Shown in pieces: positions 19,437 to 30,540 of a stretch of DNA of 64,000 nt. The notes under the pieces were generated by a model that worked only from the letters and a program-made list of their open reading frames with translations, searched no databases and was not told where the DNA came from. The position numbers and the translations under genes were made by a program. Source of the DNA: Lepidostoma basale. Taxonomy: Eukaryota > Arthropoda > Insecta > Trichoptera > Lepidostomatidae. Each line of letters starts with the position of its first letter. The stretch's first letter is position 1. Where the stretch lies: NCBI GenBank assembly GCA_022606425.2, contig JAHDVF020001030.1, positions 62,001 to 126,000 of the forward strand, read 5' to 3'.

Positions 19437-20620
19437 GAGTGTCGTTGGTAAAGTCTATGGCAGAGTTTTAATAGTAAGAGTAAGAAAATTGACGAGTGAC
19501 AAAGTTTGGGATGTGCAAGGTGCCTTTATGAATGGCAGAGGATGTATGGATCAAATTTTTGGACTTCGTACATTGACAGAGAAGTTTCTGGCCAAAAACG
19601 CAAACTTTTCTGTGCGTTTGTCGACTTGCAAAACACATATGATTACGTTAATAGAGAGAAGTTGTGGAAAATATTGTCTGAATATGGAATAAGTACAAAA
19701 CTGATCACGGCAATTAAGTCGCTATACACGGAAAGCACTGCTAGTGTCAGAGTAAATGTAGTGTAGTGTAGAGTAAATGGCTGTCTCTTGTATGCGCATG
19801 ACGCTGTCCTACTTGCAGACAACGAGCATGAACTACGAGTCCTGGTGAATTGTATGTATGAGGTATGCATGCAAAATGATCTGATGATGAATGTTAATAA
19901 GTCCAAGGTAATGATTTTTGAAAAGGAAGAAACCATGACAGTCTGCAACATTAGCGTGAATGGTGAAAATTTGGAGCAAGTAGTTGAGTTTGTGTATTAA
20001 GGTAGTATGTTTACAAGAGATGGGAGAGTCGAGAGAGATATCGTAAGAAGGGTTGGGGCAGGCAACAAAGTGAATGGTGCACTTAAAGTTGTCATCGCAA
20101 ACAAAAACCTATCCAAAAAAGTTAGAATGGCAGTGCACAATGGTGTTCTTCTACCGACCCTTATGTATGGAAGCGAAGCATGGAACTGGCAAAAGAAGGA
20201 TGAAAGTAGAATAAATGCAGTAGAAATGAGATCTCTCAGACGAATGTGTGGATACTCTGTGTATGATGGAGTGTCGAATGAAAATATAAGAAGTGAATGC
20301 GGTGCGAATGATGGTGTCATGAACAAAATAATGAAAGGATCATTAAGATGGTTTGGACATATGGAAAGAATGAATGAAGAAAGAATGGTAAAAAAATGAT
20401 ATGTAAATGATGTAAATGGAACTAGAAATAGAGGAAGACCGAGGAAAACGTGGCACGATCAAATAAATCAAATATTGAATGTCGGCCATGTGAGGAGTCA
20501 GAGAAATCGACGCGCGTGCATGACTCAATGTATGAATGTTGAGGAAGCGAGAGAAATATATCAGGAAAGAAAGGTGTGGCAGTCCATTCTTTCTGCCTAC
20601 CCTTTCGGGGAGACGGCGTG
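19437..20620 (+). pseudogene. Reverse transcriptase pseudogene of the GTTA-tailed LINE
   Basis: Three successive frames carry one protein: VGKVYGRVLI, QGAFMNGRGCMDQIF, then CAFVDLQNTYDYVNREKLWK with the first catalytic Asp, then YAHDAVLLAD where the family should have YADD (second Asp is His). VNKSKVM follows, then FTRDGRVERDIVRRVGAGNK, YGSEAWNWQKK, RSLRRMCGYSV and LRWFGHMERM. The end is RNRRAC, CMNVEEAREIYQERK and VWQSILSAYPFGETA. Breaks occur near 19500-19510, 19760-19790, 19998 and 20397. Confidence 0.85.
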
Positions 20621-20642
20621 ATGGTTAGTTAGTTAGTTAGTT
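19437..20642 (+). mobile_element. GTTA-tailed LINE, longest copy
   Basis: The longest copy of the most frequent LINE family in the window: about 1.2 kb of reverse transcriptase and C-terminal coding sequence, ending in GACGGCGTGATG and three or four GTTA repeats. Motif order suggests an RTE- or CR1-like clade; not decided. Several frame breaks mean it is dead. Confidence 0.85.
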
Positions 20643-20934
20643 TACAATAATTAAATTAAATAACGTTTTTACGTCGACGGAGTAATTAAAATCATGTTTT
20701 TTAAATATTATTTAAAAGGAACTTTCATCAATAGGTTTCAGTAAAATTTCAGTAAAATCTCCAGATTTCAGTGAAACTTTGTAGGTATATGATGTATAAA
20801 TCTTATATTTAATCACAACAACACATTAGCCTCGAATGATCGTAGTTCCCATAGCTCTTATGTAATATTTCATCAAGAATGGGGGATAATCTGCAATAAA
20901 AATATGTCAATCAATTTATCTTAATATGAATAAA
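20643..20934. other. No feature recognised
   Basis: A+T-rich spacer with a short duplication of TTTCAGTAAAATTTCAGTAAAA at 20737-20760. Confidence 0.4.
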
Positions 20935-21032
20935 TTCCTAATACATGGAAACGAAGCATGAACCTGCAAAATAAGGATGAAAGTAGAATTAATGCAGTAG
21001 AATTGAGATCTGTTAGACGAATGTGTGCAATA

Positions 21033-21879
21033 GGGTGGGCCGAAAGAAAACTTTTTTTTTCGGAGTTGTAATAGCGCGGCAAAGTTGCAAATTAGAAAGA
21101 TAAACAAGTGAAAACAAATTATTAAATTCGGTTGACATCTTCCGGTTGCGCACAGGCCCCAAACTTTTACAAAATATGGAAAAATGTCATTATTGCGATT
21201 ATTTAAAAATTGTATATTTTTTACTGTTTTTGTAATGTAATAGTTTAAAACGTTTTCGACTAGAGCTTAAAAACATTGTGGTTTAATTAGTTTTAGATCA
21301 GTTGATATTTTTCCGTCGCGCATACGGCCTAAAAATTGCCAAAATTTTGAAAATTTCACATTATGTATTTTTTTAAAGTCTTTCGTTTACTTTTATTTTT
21401 ACGTAATAGCTCAAGTTTTTTCATTTAAGAACATAAGAACATAGTATTTTATTATGGAGTGATTAAATCAACAACTTCCGGTCGCGCAATGACCCTAATG
21501 CCACAGACAAACTGTGCCTAAAAAGGATAGGTAGGCCCATGATATGATGGATGATAACAGTAACAACAGGCATGGTTCTTTTTGACTTGTTTTAAATTTC
21601 GAAAGCTTACTTATTAAAGTTACTGTATAGTTTTAACAATAAACTTAGACTACATTAAAAAAAACAGAGTTCTGAAAAAATAGTACATGTTAGCCGAAGG
21701 GACTTTGAAGTCTGATTTTCCGGTGAAGTTAGGCATAGATGATTTGGACAGCAGAGTAGTTCTTATAAATCCGTCTCGAGATTCAGCTCCACAGACCTTT
21801 CTTGAGGCTACTGTGACGAGTTTTACATGCTACGCTATTACAACTTTGAAAAATAATAATGAGTTTTTTCGGCCCTCCC
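21033..21879. mobile_element. TIR transposon inserted in a LINE, 8-bp target duplication
   Basis: Left end GGGTGGGCCGAAAG and right end (read inward) GGGAGGGCCGAAAA form terminal inverted repeats. AGTTGTAATAGCG recurs inverted further in (about 21064 and 21835). The flanks GTGCAATA (21025-21032) and TGTAGAAA (21880-21887) both align to the LINE octamer GTGGATAC, so they are a decayed 8-bp duplication, as made by hAT or P-type transposases. No transposase frame; only a 65-codon frame without motif at 21687-21884. Confidence 0.7.
21128..21515. repeat. ~170-bp tandem repeat inside the TIR element
   Basis: Two full units and part of a third, each starting GTTGAYATYTTCCG, GCGCAYACGGCC and containing a GAGCTTAAAAACAT-like block, start at about 21131, 21301 and 21471. 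The units have diverged considerably. Confidence 0.65.
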
Positions 21880-22125
21880 TGTAGAAATCTGTGGATGAAA
21901 TCGAATAAAAATATAACAAGTGAATGCGGTGCAAATGATGGTGTTATGAACAAAATAATGAAAGGATCAAAAATATGGTATGGACACTTGGACAGAATGA
22001 ATAAAGAAATAATAGTAAAAAAAGTATATGTTTACGATGTAAATGAAACTAGAAATAGAATAAGACAGAGAAAACGTGACACGATAAAATAAATTGAATA
22101 TTGAATGTCGGCCACAAAAAAATAT

Positions 22126-23262
22126 CTCCAATTAAAAAATATTTAAAGTTGTATTTCTTTTAGATCTGAACTCTCAAATCATTTAATTAACTACTTTCAG
22201 AAATTTTACTCAAGTTTGACAACTTCACAGATGTGAACAATCACGAAAAAATATTCGCATTACTCAGACGATTTTCGATATCAGGAGAAATATTTTTCTT
22301 TGAAAAAATAAACAAAAAATGCTTTGGTTTAAACATGAGGGGACATCTTTAGGTAAAAAAAGACAAATAAATTTGGGCTTCTTTCCAAACAAGTTAGCCC
22401 AGGGTCTCCACTGGTAATGTCAGCAAGATCTTCCGGAACCGGAAGTGCCCGGGGGCTCCCCTTTGTGGCGCGCCAACCGGAAACTCTAGACTCCATTGAA
22501 AATTACAAAAAAGTGAAAAAAATACTTGCAAATTACGTAATTTGTTTAAAGGAAAAAGCTCTTTTCGGATATAAAAAAAACCTTTTTAAAGCGTTGTACA
22601 AAAATGTTTTTCATTTTTAACAAGACATCAATTCTATTGTATTATAATTCATTTGAAGTGTGTTTTTAAGCTTTCAATTAGTTGATTAATTAATTTGAAT
22701 TCTGTGAAAAAAAATAAAGCATTAAAAATATATTTTTCAATACAATTTTCTAAGAATAATATAACAAAGGCAAAAAAATGCTAATTGTATCTGATTTGAT
22801 CATTTTCTTCGCATATAACTACTTTCTAAAATTGAAAATTAGCATCCCTCCACGTTCATAGCATCCATATATCTGGGAGATCTCAATTTCATCACATTTT
22901 TCGACTTTGAAATATATTTTTCCAATATATGAAATACGCTGAATAAGTTTTTCTTTTTTATCAAAATATTACTTACACCACTTGTTGGAGCGACTTGGGT
23001 TTTATGAGTTAAGTCAGAAAAATCTTATATAGATAAGAATAAAGCAATATTGAATTATATGTATTGAAACAATATTATACCTAGAACGATATAACACGGT
23101 GATGAAATATTTTTGTTTCTTTCCAAAATAATATATTTCTTCTATATGCGGAGGCGTAAAAACAATTAATAGAAACATTGTCAAGCTATTGATGTATAAA
23201 ATGAAAATAAAATATACTTTAAAACACTTTTATCTGATTTGATCATTTGATATTTCTATCTG
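22126..23262. other. No gene; one G+C-rich patch
   Basis: 22415-22490 (AGATCTTCCGGAACCGGAAG, GGGGGCTCCCCTTTGTGGCG) contrasts sharply with the A+T-rich flanks. Its CTTCCGG...GCGC words resemble the 170-bp repeat just upstream. It is the start of a 67-codon frame (22417-22620) without motif. Confidence 0.35.
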
Positions 23263-23265
23263 GAA

Positions 23266-23860
23266 AGTATGTTTACAAGAGATTGAAAAATGGAGAAAGA
23301 TATCGAAAGAAGGGTCGGTGCTGGGGACAAAATTAATGGTGCTCTCAAAGTCATCACTGCAAATTTAAATATTTCAAATCAAAAATGGCAGTACACAATG
23401 GAGTTCTAGTACAAACCCTTGGAAGTGAAGTTTGGGTCTGGTAAAAAATTAAAGTAGGATAATAGCCGTAAAAATGAGATCACTGAGAAAAATGGAAAAA
23501 CGATATATGATAGAATACCGAACGACGAAATAAGGTAGAAATGTAAGAGAGATGAAAGCATCATAGAAATGTAAGCATCATAAATAAAATTTAAAAAAAG
23601 ATCCCTCTGATGGTTTGGACATATGGAGGAGAGAAGAATGTTAAAATGGAAGACCAAGGAAAGCATGGCATGAACAAATTAATCAAACACAGAAAGGCGA
23701 CCACATTCGAAGCCGGGAAATCGACGAACATGTATGTTACGATGTATGAATGTGGAGGAAAAATGTATGTCAGGACATAATGGTATGGCAGTCCATCCTC
23801 TCTGCCTACCCCTCCAGATAAACGGCGTGATGGTTAGTTATTTAGGTAGTTAGTTTAAAG
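23266..23860 (+). mobile_element. GTTA-tailed LINE copy, rearranged
   Basis: Begins at the FTRDGRV-like segment, and passes the GAGDK, MAVHNG and SLRKM regions with many stops. It ends GACGGCGTGATGG plus a degenerate GTTA tail. Older than the 19.4 kb copy. Confidence 0.7.
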
Positions 23861-24295
23861 TACTTTGATATTTTGCTTTTACACCACTTTATTTGAGATA
23901 TCGAACTACCCGGTTTCATTCTATTCATTTATGTGACTCTGACGGGTGCTTCATTTGTATAGTTGCCCTAGAATGGCATCTCTTCTATTATATTGCGATT
24001 ATGGTGGAATAATTTGGACAAATTTGTGTCGTTTCCAGGGGCGCTGGTTTTATAGTAACACCACACGTGGAGGCACAATTCTTGTTCCCAGTGTAGTCAA
24101 AAGTAAAAAAAAGTGTTCACAAAAATCCCAATACTATTTATGAACCACCAAGACTTGCGATATTCTAGTTGTGTAGAATAAATATTATTTCTTAAATTAT
24201 GACTAATAAAATACAATTTTTTTTCATGAAATCATTTCTAATTATTTTTTATTTGAATTTCTTAAATTAATGGAATAACTGGAAATAGAAAAGTA

Positions 24296-24603
24296 TTGTA
24301 GGATCATTAAGATGGTTTGGACATATGGAAAGAATGAATGAAGAAAGAATGGTAAAAAAATTATATGTTAATGATGTAAATGGTACCAGAAATAGAGGAA
24401 GACCGTGGAAAACGATCAAATAAATCAAATATTGAATGTCGGCCATGTGAGGAGTCAGAGAAATCGACGCGCGTGCATGACACGACATATGAATGTTGAG
24501 GAACCGAGAGAAATATGTCAGGAAAGAAAGGTGTGGCAGTACATTCTTTCTGTCTACCCCTTTGGGGAGACGGCGTGATGGTTAGTTAGTTAGTTAGTTA
24601 GTT
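24296..24603 (+). mobile_element. GTTA-tailed LINE 3' fragment
   Basis: Encodes SLRWFGHMERMNEERMVKK to LSVYPFGETA with a four-repeat GTTA tail. About 8 bp are missing near 24412 relative to the 20.4 kb copy, shifting the frame. Otherwise nearly identical to it, so both are young. Confidence 0.8.
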
Positions 24604-25195
24604 GTAGTAAATTAAACGTAGGTACGTACTATTTTGATCTTCATGACTGTTTTAAGGATGCAATATCAGATTTAATATCAGATAATAAGATAATATAGAT
24701 AATGCAATATCAGATGTAAATAATAATTTCACCAGAAACAAAAATGGTTTCTACAAAGTTGTAACGTGAATATTGATGATTATCAATGACAATGATCATT
24801 ATCGGAGTCAGTTTAAACGATCTAAAGGCTATTTAATACGTTGACGTAGAAGCGGATTAAGCCCTCAGGGAAAGGTTCATCAGTTCCTACTTTCTTAAAA
24901 CCAAACGTTACCTATAGGGCGTGACCTGGGCAGAGTTCCGCCGTTTGTGTTCTTACTTCGCCACTGTTCCGGTCAGTGCTCCCCGGCAACGTGTTATACT
25001 ATTTTTTGTTAAATACTGTATATTCCATTTGACAAAGCTACTAAATATATTGACCAGCTGATTAAAGTTATGCCCAAAGCACATTTTCCACACAGTTGAA
25101 ACTGACACACGTTAACACAATGACAATTTCACTGACCGTCTCTTGGACAATCAATAAAATATTAATATTATTTAAAGATACCGCAAAATATTTTA
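24604..25195. other. No gene; G+C-richer patch at 24890-25000
   Basis: A patch with GGGCGTGACCTGGGCAGAG and CGGTCAGTGCTCCCCGGCAA stands out but has no recognised content. Confidence 0.35.
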
Positions 25196-25335
25196 CATCA
25201 AAACACTGGCGAGACCATGTACATCATATGGACACTCACAGAATCGCAAATACCGCTGCAAATGAGATACCCGTAGGCTAACGTCCAGCTGGCAGGCCAC
25301 CCAAAAGATGGCGAGATAGCTGGTCTCTCGCATAG
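25196..25335 (+). pseudogene. LINE C-terminal remnant (GRPPKRWRDSW family)
   Basis: Plus strand: HWRDHVHHMDTHRIANTAAN, a stop, then RPAGRPPKRWRDSW. The same motif block is in better condition at 53.1 kb. Confidence 0.7.
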
Positions 25336-26199
25336 CAATAGGACACTAATTCAGGAACAAAACTTCGCCCGATCTAATTGAAGAATACTTTAATAAATTT
25401 GGTAAAAAAAAATATTTACATAAAAATATAATTATAATATTAGTGACAAATTTATTTCGTCTTGCGAGGGCATTCTCAAGCTAAACTTAATTAATAAACA
25501 GTGTGTCCTTATAGATATAATTTCAGAAAAATTTTGGGTGGGGGAATTTTATAATTTGGATGTTACTAGTAAGTTATAATAATAAGAATTTGGGAAATTT
25601 AATAAAACAATTTTAGTTTATTTCTAAAAACTAATTATCTCTAGATTTAAGTCAATAGCAAATGGGGTAAACAAATTAACAAAAGGATTTCTGGGAAATT
25701 TTGAGGCACAATATATCGTAAGTATTCTGTGAAAAGGCATTAAGTCAAAATTACTACTTCTGAGATAATTGAAGTTCAAAGTTTGTAAGGATATAACTTT
25801 TTTTTATATCAACATTACTAAGCCAATTTGAAAAAAAATGTATATCGATCTATTAACTATTAACATTTTATTTAATGGTTTAATAAATAATAACTGAACT
25901 ATCAGCACATTGTTTATTCAGAATAATAGTGGATTGACATGACTTAGTGCATTTTCTCTGATACATAATACCACAGTAAGGTATTCAAATTGAAGTCTCA
26001 TTGTATCTACCATAGTCACTTTGTGAGAAATGTTTTTTTTTCGATTTGTAGGTTATTGACCTCACAGGCAAAGTACGAAATGCATGACTTACATAAGTGG
26101 ACGCAATGGACTTCGACTGCTGTACCAGCATATTTCATGATGAAATATATGGCACGGATAACCGAAAACACCTGACGTTGTACCTACATATCGCAATGA
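25336..26199. other. No feature recognised
   Basis: A+T-rich. 26080-26130 (GTGGACGCAATGGACTTCGA) faintly resembles the QQWTTTAV LINE end at position 90 but is too short to call. Confidence 0.35.
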
Positions 26200-26660
26200 T
26201 GAAATACATTGCATGGACAAAAGTGATGAATCAGGGCCCGGATTCATTCACACAGGTCACTAGAGGTTGTCCAGCAGAGCATCGTGTGCATAGGAAGCAA
26301 AATATATAAAAGCGGTACATCCGACCACCCGATACGTCATTCCTTCTTGCGGCTTCTAACAGAAACGAGTCTACGTTATCGAGCCTACGTACGAGGAACT
26401 TCCGACTCTCTCCCGCTGAGCTACGCTACTATCAACCCTGCTACGTCACATAACTTCCGAAAAGTCTTCGCTCCAGCTGACCGACGCTACCGCTCAGCGT
26501 GTCATCAGCTACTCGCTGCCCGGACTCCGCCCCCGTTGCTGACAACACCCGCGCACCGTTACTGACCTTCATCACCCGCTGTTCCACTTTGAAACCAATG
26601 TAACGCCATCGACAATAAAAAATAACGCTGAAACTTCCACTGATTTTAACTCTCACCACA
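26200..26660 (+). promoter_or_regulatory. Candidate solo LTR or promoter region
   Basis: TATATAAAAG at 26303-26312 is followed by about 300 bp of unusually G+C-rich, pyrimidine-rich sequence (ACGCTACCGCTCAGCG, CCCGGACTCCGCCCCCG). AATAAAA then occurs at 26614-26620. A TATA box, a G+C-rich transcribed region and a polyadenylation signal within 350 bp is the layout of a retrotransposon LTR. The ends (TG...CA) and a target duplication were not found. A genuine gene promoter with first exon is the alternative. Confidence 0.4.
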
Positions 26661-27249
26661 TCCCCCAAAGATTAATTAAAAAAGTTATGAAATAATTTTA
26701 TCTTATCTACAGTACCTATTACATTAGGTAAAATTATAATTAATTAGTAAAAAGAGAAAAGAAAGATAATAATAATTGCCATGTTTGCTCCTGAGTGAAG
26801 AGAATGTAAACATCTCCAGGATATCATGTCGCCAACCAACAATCTCACATTTTTTCAAGTCAATACTGCTCCATAAGCTCTGCTGAATACATCCGAAATA
26901 TGGTTATTGATAATTTATCATCAAAAATTTATCCAGGAAATTTGCATTAGGTCCCTTAGTGTTTTTTCCTTGAACGGATTTATGTTAGGACTTATTCCAG
27001 AAAATATATTGAAATGTAGTGTAGATAGGACTTAGTGCGTTTTTGCAGATTGTAGAGTAATTTTTCAACAGTATAACCTCATCATTAAGTCAAAACAGAA
27101 AATTTTTGTCTCAGTGCTTTTTCGCAGAATACCCACGATTTAATGATAAATTGTGATATTAATGCATAATAAAGGTAAAGGTGTACCTAGTAACAAAACC
27201 AGATAAATTTGTTAAATATGATATTAATAAATTTTTTAATTCGCCCACT
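26661..27249. other. No feature recognised
   Basis: A+T-rich spacer without repeat ends or domain-bearing frames. Confidence 0.4.
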
Positions 27250-27255
27250 TTCAGT

Positions 27256-27430
27256 AACTATTGTAATCCTTACGAAGCTCCGGCGGGAGACTAAGCGGTT
27301 GGTTGTTGTAAAGAATAAAGTGGTGGAAATACAAATTAACAAGTGTATTAATATTGTATTTAATAATGCCGCACCACAAATTTAGTGCTTCATACGAAAG
27401 TATGATAAATTTATTGTGAATTAAGTATAC
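27256..27430 (+). repeat. Hammerhead-derived repeat, ACCGGU group
   Basis: CTTACGA, AGCTCCGGCGGGAG, then GCGGTTGGTTGTT align with the ACCGGU-type hammerhead consensus, but the GAAA segment is destroyed (CTAAGC). The downstream body (TAATGCCGCACC, AGTGCTTCATACGAAAGTAT) recurs at 44395-44500. Confidence 0.5.
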
Positions 27431-27965
27431 AAAATGCTTTTAAGTGATAATAAGTTGATTCAATAAGTAATATTCTTTTTAAACGCCCTGTGAAATAGGC
27501 GAGGGTGTTTATCTTAATAAAAAGCCTTAAAAACCTATATTATTTAATAACGAAAGGTTATAAAGTAGCAACATAAACGCAATAATACGCAAAATTGCGA
27601 ATAGTTTACGGCTCTGTTTTTCTTTTAACACGGAGTTACCTCATTTTCCAGTACCAACGGTCGCCTAACTACATTACGTTTACGTTCAATATTGTTTTAT
27701 GACCCGTGAAAAGAATTTTATGGTCTTTAATTCGGCCATTGACTAAATGTAATTATTTCCGCCGGTCAAAATGGCGCCTGGCCGGGGACTTCGTTGTCTG
27801 AGTGTTTCTTTTGTTACTTCAATTACTTTTATCCGGAATTAATTGAAGCGCCGGGGGCGGGGACCGGAATCAAACGGCGCTAGATGAACTGTTGGATAAT
27901 TTAAATGACACTTAAAAATGGTTTTACTCTTTGGCAACGGTGGCGATAATTATGATTATAATTTT
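27431..27965. other. No gene; G+C-rich unique stretch
   Basis: 27740-27890 (TTTCCGCCGGTCAAAATGGC, CGGGGGCGGGGACCGGAATC) is among the most G+C-rich DNA here. It shows no frame or repeat and could be regulatory. Confidence 0.35.
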
Positions 27966-27973
27966 ATAAATTT

Positions 27974-28165
27974 AAGCGACGGTCTTCGTGGTAGAGTGGC
28001 AGCCGCTATGGCAACACCGAAGTTCTCGGGTTCAATTCCCGGCGATGACATATAAAAAAAATCTCATGCTATCATGGATCTGGTAAAAATCACGTGATAA
28101 CAAAAATGACGAAAGACCATTGACCCGTCACATGTCATGAAAATTAATACATAAAAATGGGTATT
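27974..28165 (+). mobile_element. tRNA-derived SINE copy
   Basis: GTCTTCGTGGTAGAGTGGCA, then TCGGGTTCAATTCCCGGC (B box with one change) and GATGACAT. The body CACGTGATAACAAAAATGAC and CACATGTCATGAAAATTAAT follow. The TGTGATTGTCACACTG middle segment is missing in this copy. Confidence 0.75.
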
Positions 28166-28385
28166 AATTACCTGTAGTACACAAACATGTGGAAAGCAAC
28201 GGGAAACTACCACATTAAAAGGCCCAAGTGGCATACCAAGGACCAACAATGATAGGACCAGCATAGAAATACTTTTTTTGTAACTAATTATTTGGACTGA
28301 AAACATTTAAAAAAAAATAAACCGTATACCGATTGCATTAAATTTTTGTAAGGAAAACAATATACACCATGTAAAAAAATTACTT

Positions 28386-28435
28386 ACCAGCTAACTAACC
28401 ATCACGCCGTTTCCCCGTAGGAATATGGAGAGAAG
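28386..28435 (-). mobile_element. GTTA-tailed LINE, terminal scrap
   Basis: CTAACTAACCATCACGCCGT followed by TTCCCCGTAGG is the reverse complement of the LINE terminus with its tail. Only about 50 bp. Confidence 0.6.
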
Positions 28436-28544
28436 ATTGACCCCACTATGGTAAGATCAAATAATTGGCAATTGTGAATAACCACGAAGAGAAAAAATAT
28501 ATAATAATTAATTTAAGGAGTTTAGAATTTGGATATTGAAAAGA

Positions 28545-28620
28545 TTTTATGAACCATTTTTTCGGGATGTATCGAACATTTTACACTTACATCATCTGGA
28601 CTACTCGAGTGTCCTTAAAT
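28545..28620 (-). repeat. Possible decayed hammerhead-like repeat
   Basis: The minus strand reads CCAGATGATGTAAGTG, then GATACATCCCGAAAAA. AGAUGA and GAAAA are in the right order but U4 is A and helix II is weak. Confidence 0.25.
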
Positions 28621-28727
28621 GTTTAAAATAATATTTTATCCCAATATGTTCTTGTTATTCATCTGTACTTAGAACTGTGTCTAATATTAATTTAAAACAT
28701 TCTGATAATATATTTATTTTTTTAATT

Positions 28728-28785
28728 ATTTGTCGCAAAGGCTGTTTCGCCAACCGATATAAGCATCATCGGGAGTTACAAACAA
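28728..28785 (-). ncRNA. Hammerhead ribozyme-like motif, ACAGCUGU group
   Basis: The minus strand reads GUAACUC, CCGAUGA, extra U, GCUUAUAUCGGUUGGC, GAAACAGCCUUUGC. G8, A9 and GAAA are intact. U4 is C, and helix III has lost its palindrome (CAGCCUUUG in place of CAGCUG). Descended from the same family as the 11.7 kb copy. Confidence 0.45.
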
Positions 28786-28800
28786 CTAAATACGTTTATG

Positions 28801-30109
28801 ATGTTTGGTGTTAAAATTAAAAAAAATAACATAGACAATTAGTTAACCCGCTAACCGGCTACGACGAGAAATTACGTCATGTCAAAAAAGTAACAGTAAG
28901 GGCAAAAACGTAAGATTCCGCCCTCTAATGGGGGTGACGATATGTTCCGTATATTTTTGCGTATTATATATTAAATAGATTTAGGCACCGATTTTCATCG
29001 ACTCAACGCGTATGCGTATGCGTATGCGAGTGATTTCATATTTTGCAAAAAAATTGTTTATATTTACCGAATTTGCAAGAAAAATGGAATACAAATGTCT
29101 TGTTTATTTACTAGTCTAGCCTCTACATTTAAACCCTTTGTCATACACGTATTTTTTTCTATTTATGTTTACATTCTAAAAAAAATCATTTTGTTTTCAG
29201 TGACAAACTGAACTCAGTTTTTATATCCCCTTGATGATGCTTCGGTACTAGCTACTTTAACTTAACTTCACTTGACCTCAAGTATAATATAATCAAGCAT
29301 AATAAATCCGTGTTAAATATACAAAGTCGAATTCTTATATGAATTAAAACACCGCTCTCGAAATAATAAAGGTATAATTTTTTTATAAACACGACGAGGA
29401 AAATAAACTCGACAATAAATAAAAAGTCTTTAAACCATTATAAAAATTTGTGATAATGGTATTATACAGTGTGGACCCTTTAAGTTTATACAAGATACAC
29501 AAAATGTTTATTTAAATTTATATTTTTATTAATGATTAATAATTTTCAAAATTAACAATGGAATTGCATTATCGCCGAAAGCTTAAATTGAGTAATATAA
29601 TTATCTACGGATTTGTAATAAAATTCCCTTAAATTAAAATAGAAACTTTTAACTCACATTGCCATTGTTCTGGCGTGTACAATATAATGTAATTAAGCTT
29701 TTAGCTGAGTGCAATTTTGTATGCACTGCAAAAAGATTCGTTAAACAGATATTGAAATATGTAACACGGGGGGTAATGCTAGTTGCGGCACTCAAAGGCT
29801 GAATACCGAAATACCTCGAAAATACAAAGGGTTTTGTAGTTTTAAATATAATGAAGCATAATTATATTTTCTGCTTACAGATCGTATAGTTTGCTTTCTA
29901 AAATATTCATTTCGGTTTTGTCTAAAACTCTAAGTTGAATATCTTAACAAAGGAAAAATTAAATTAAACATAAGTGGAATTAAATAGACAATATGTGCAC
30001 CATCTAAAAATAACATTATGTGTTTAAATTATTTTTATTATGTTATTTTATTTTATATCATTGTATTTTATATTATTTGTTTTGGATTTATTTTGTGGAT
30101 ATTTTACGA
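28801..30109. other. No gene; includes a CGTATG triplication
   Basis: GCGTATGCGTATGCGTATGCG at 29009-29029 is a simple repeat. The rest is A+T-rich without features. Confidence 0.4.
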
Positions 30110-30292
30110 TTGAATTGTGCGCGGGAGATGCCTATTGGTGGCGATGAGGTTCGCAACCCGTCACACCGCTTCTCCCGCGGGGCGAAAAGAGAAAGATGGA
30201 GTGCCGCATCGGTTAAAGTGTGACAGTCCATTCTTCTGCCTACTCTTTCGAGGAGACAGCGTGATGGTGATTTAGTGAGTTAGTTTTAGGAA
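30110..30292 (+). mobile_element. Candidate SINE using the GTTA-LINE 3' tail
   Basis: A head unrelated to the LINE coding sequence (CGGGAGATGCCTATTGGTGG, CGCTTCTCCCGCGGGGCG, then GAGAAAGATGGAGTGCCGCA and TCGGTTAAAGTGTGACAG) is fused to the LINE terminus (TCCATTCTTCTGCCTAC, GACAGCGTGATGG, GTTA-like tail). The same head-to-tail fusion recurs at 42.35 and 44.9 kb, so it is a family rather than a chance junction. SINEs commonly borrow a partner LINE's 3' end to be recognised by its reverse transcriptase. No clear pol III boxes were located. Confidence 0.5.
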
Positions 30293-30309
30293 AAATATGT
30301 TTTTCATTG

Positions 30310-30540
30310 CACAAAAGGGAGAGCAATCATTTTGCTGAACATGATCATTTCATATAAGTGAAAGTTCATACAGAAGATAAAAACTGGATATCAAATCAAT
30401 CAAATATTTAATGTTGGCCACCTGAGGAGTCTGAGAAATCGATGAGAGTCCAAGAGACGATGTATGGTGTTGAGGAATCGAAAGAAATATTTCAAAAAAG
30501 AACAGTAACAGTCCATAAATTTTTCCTACTCATTCGGCTC
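30310..30540 (+). mobile_element. GTTA-tailed LINE, old 3' fragment
   Basis: Decayed match to the WHDQINQI...YPFGE coding end (ATCAAATCAATCAAATATTT, GGCCACCTGAGGAGTCTGAG) without the tail. It is preceded by a fragment resembling the 40.1 kb repeat (GAGCAATCATTTTGCTGAAC). Confidence 0.6.

Larger units (their letters stand above)
20935..22122 (+). mobile_element. GTTA-tailed LINE copy interrupted by a DNA transposon
   Basis: The left part (20940-21032) matches the YGSEAWNWQ to RRMCG coding region. The right part (21880-22122) resumes at the very next bases and continues through AACAAGTGAATGCGGTGC to AATGTCGGCCAC. The LINE sequence is continuous if 21033-21879 is removed, except for an eight-base duplication. 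Confidence 0.8.

Noticed and set aside
19788..20000. Intact reverse transcriptase palm
   Set aside because: The YADD motif reads YAHD and stops lie on both sides, so the GTTA-tailed LINE copy is a pseudogene.
29005..29035. CGTATG triplication as an origin or binding array
   Set aside because: Only about three and a half units; simple slippage is sufficient.
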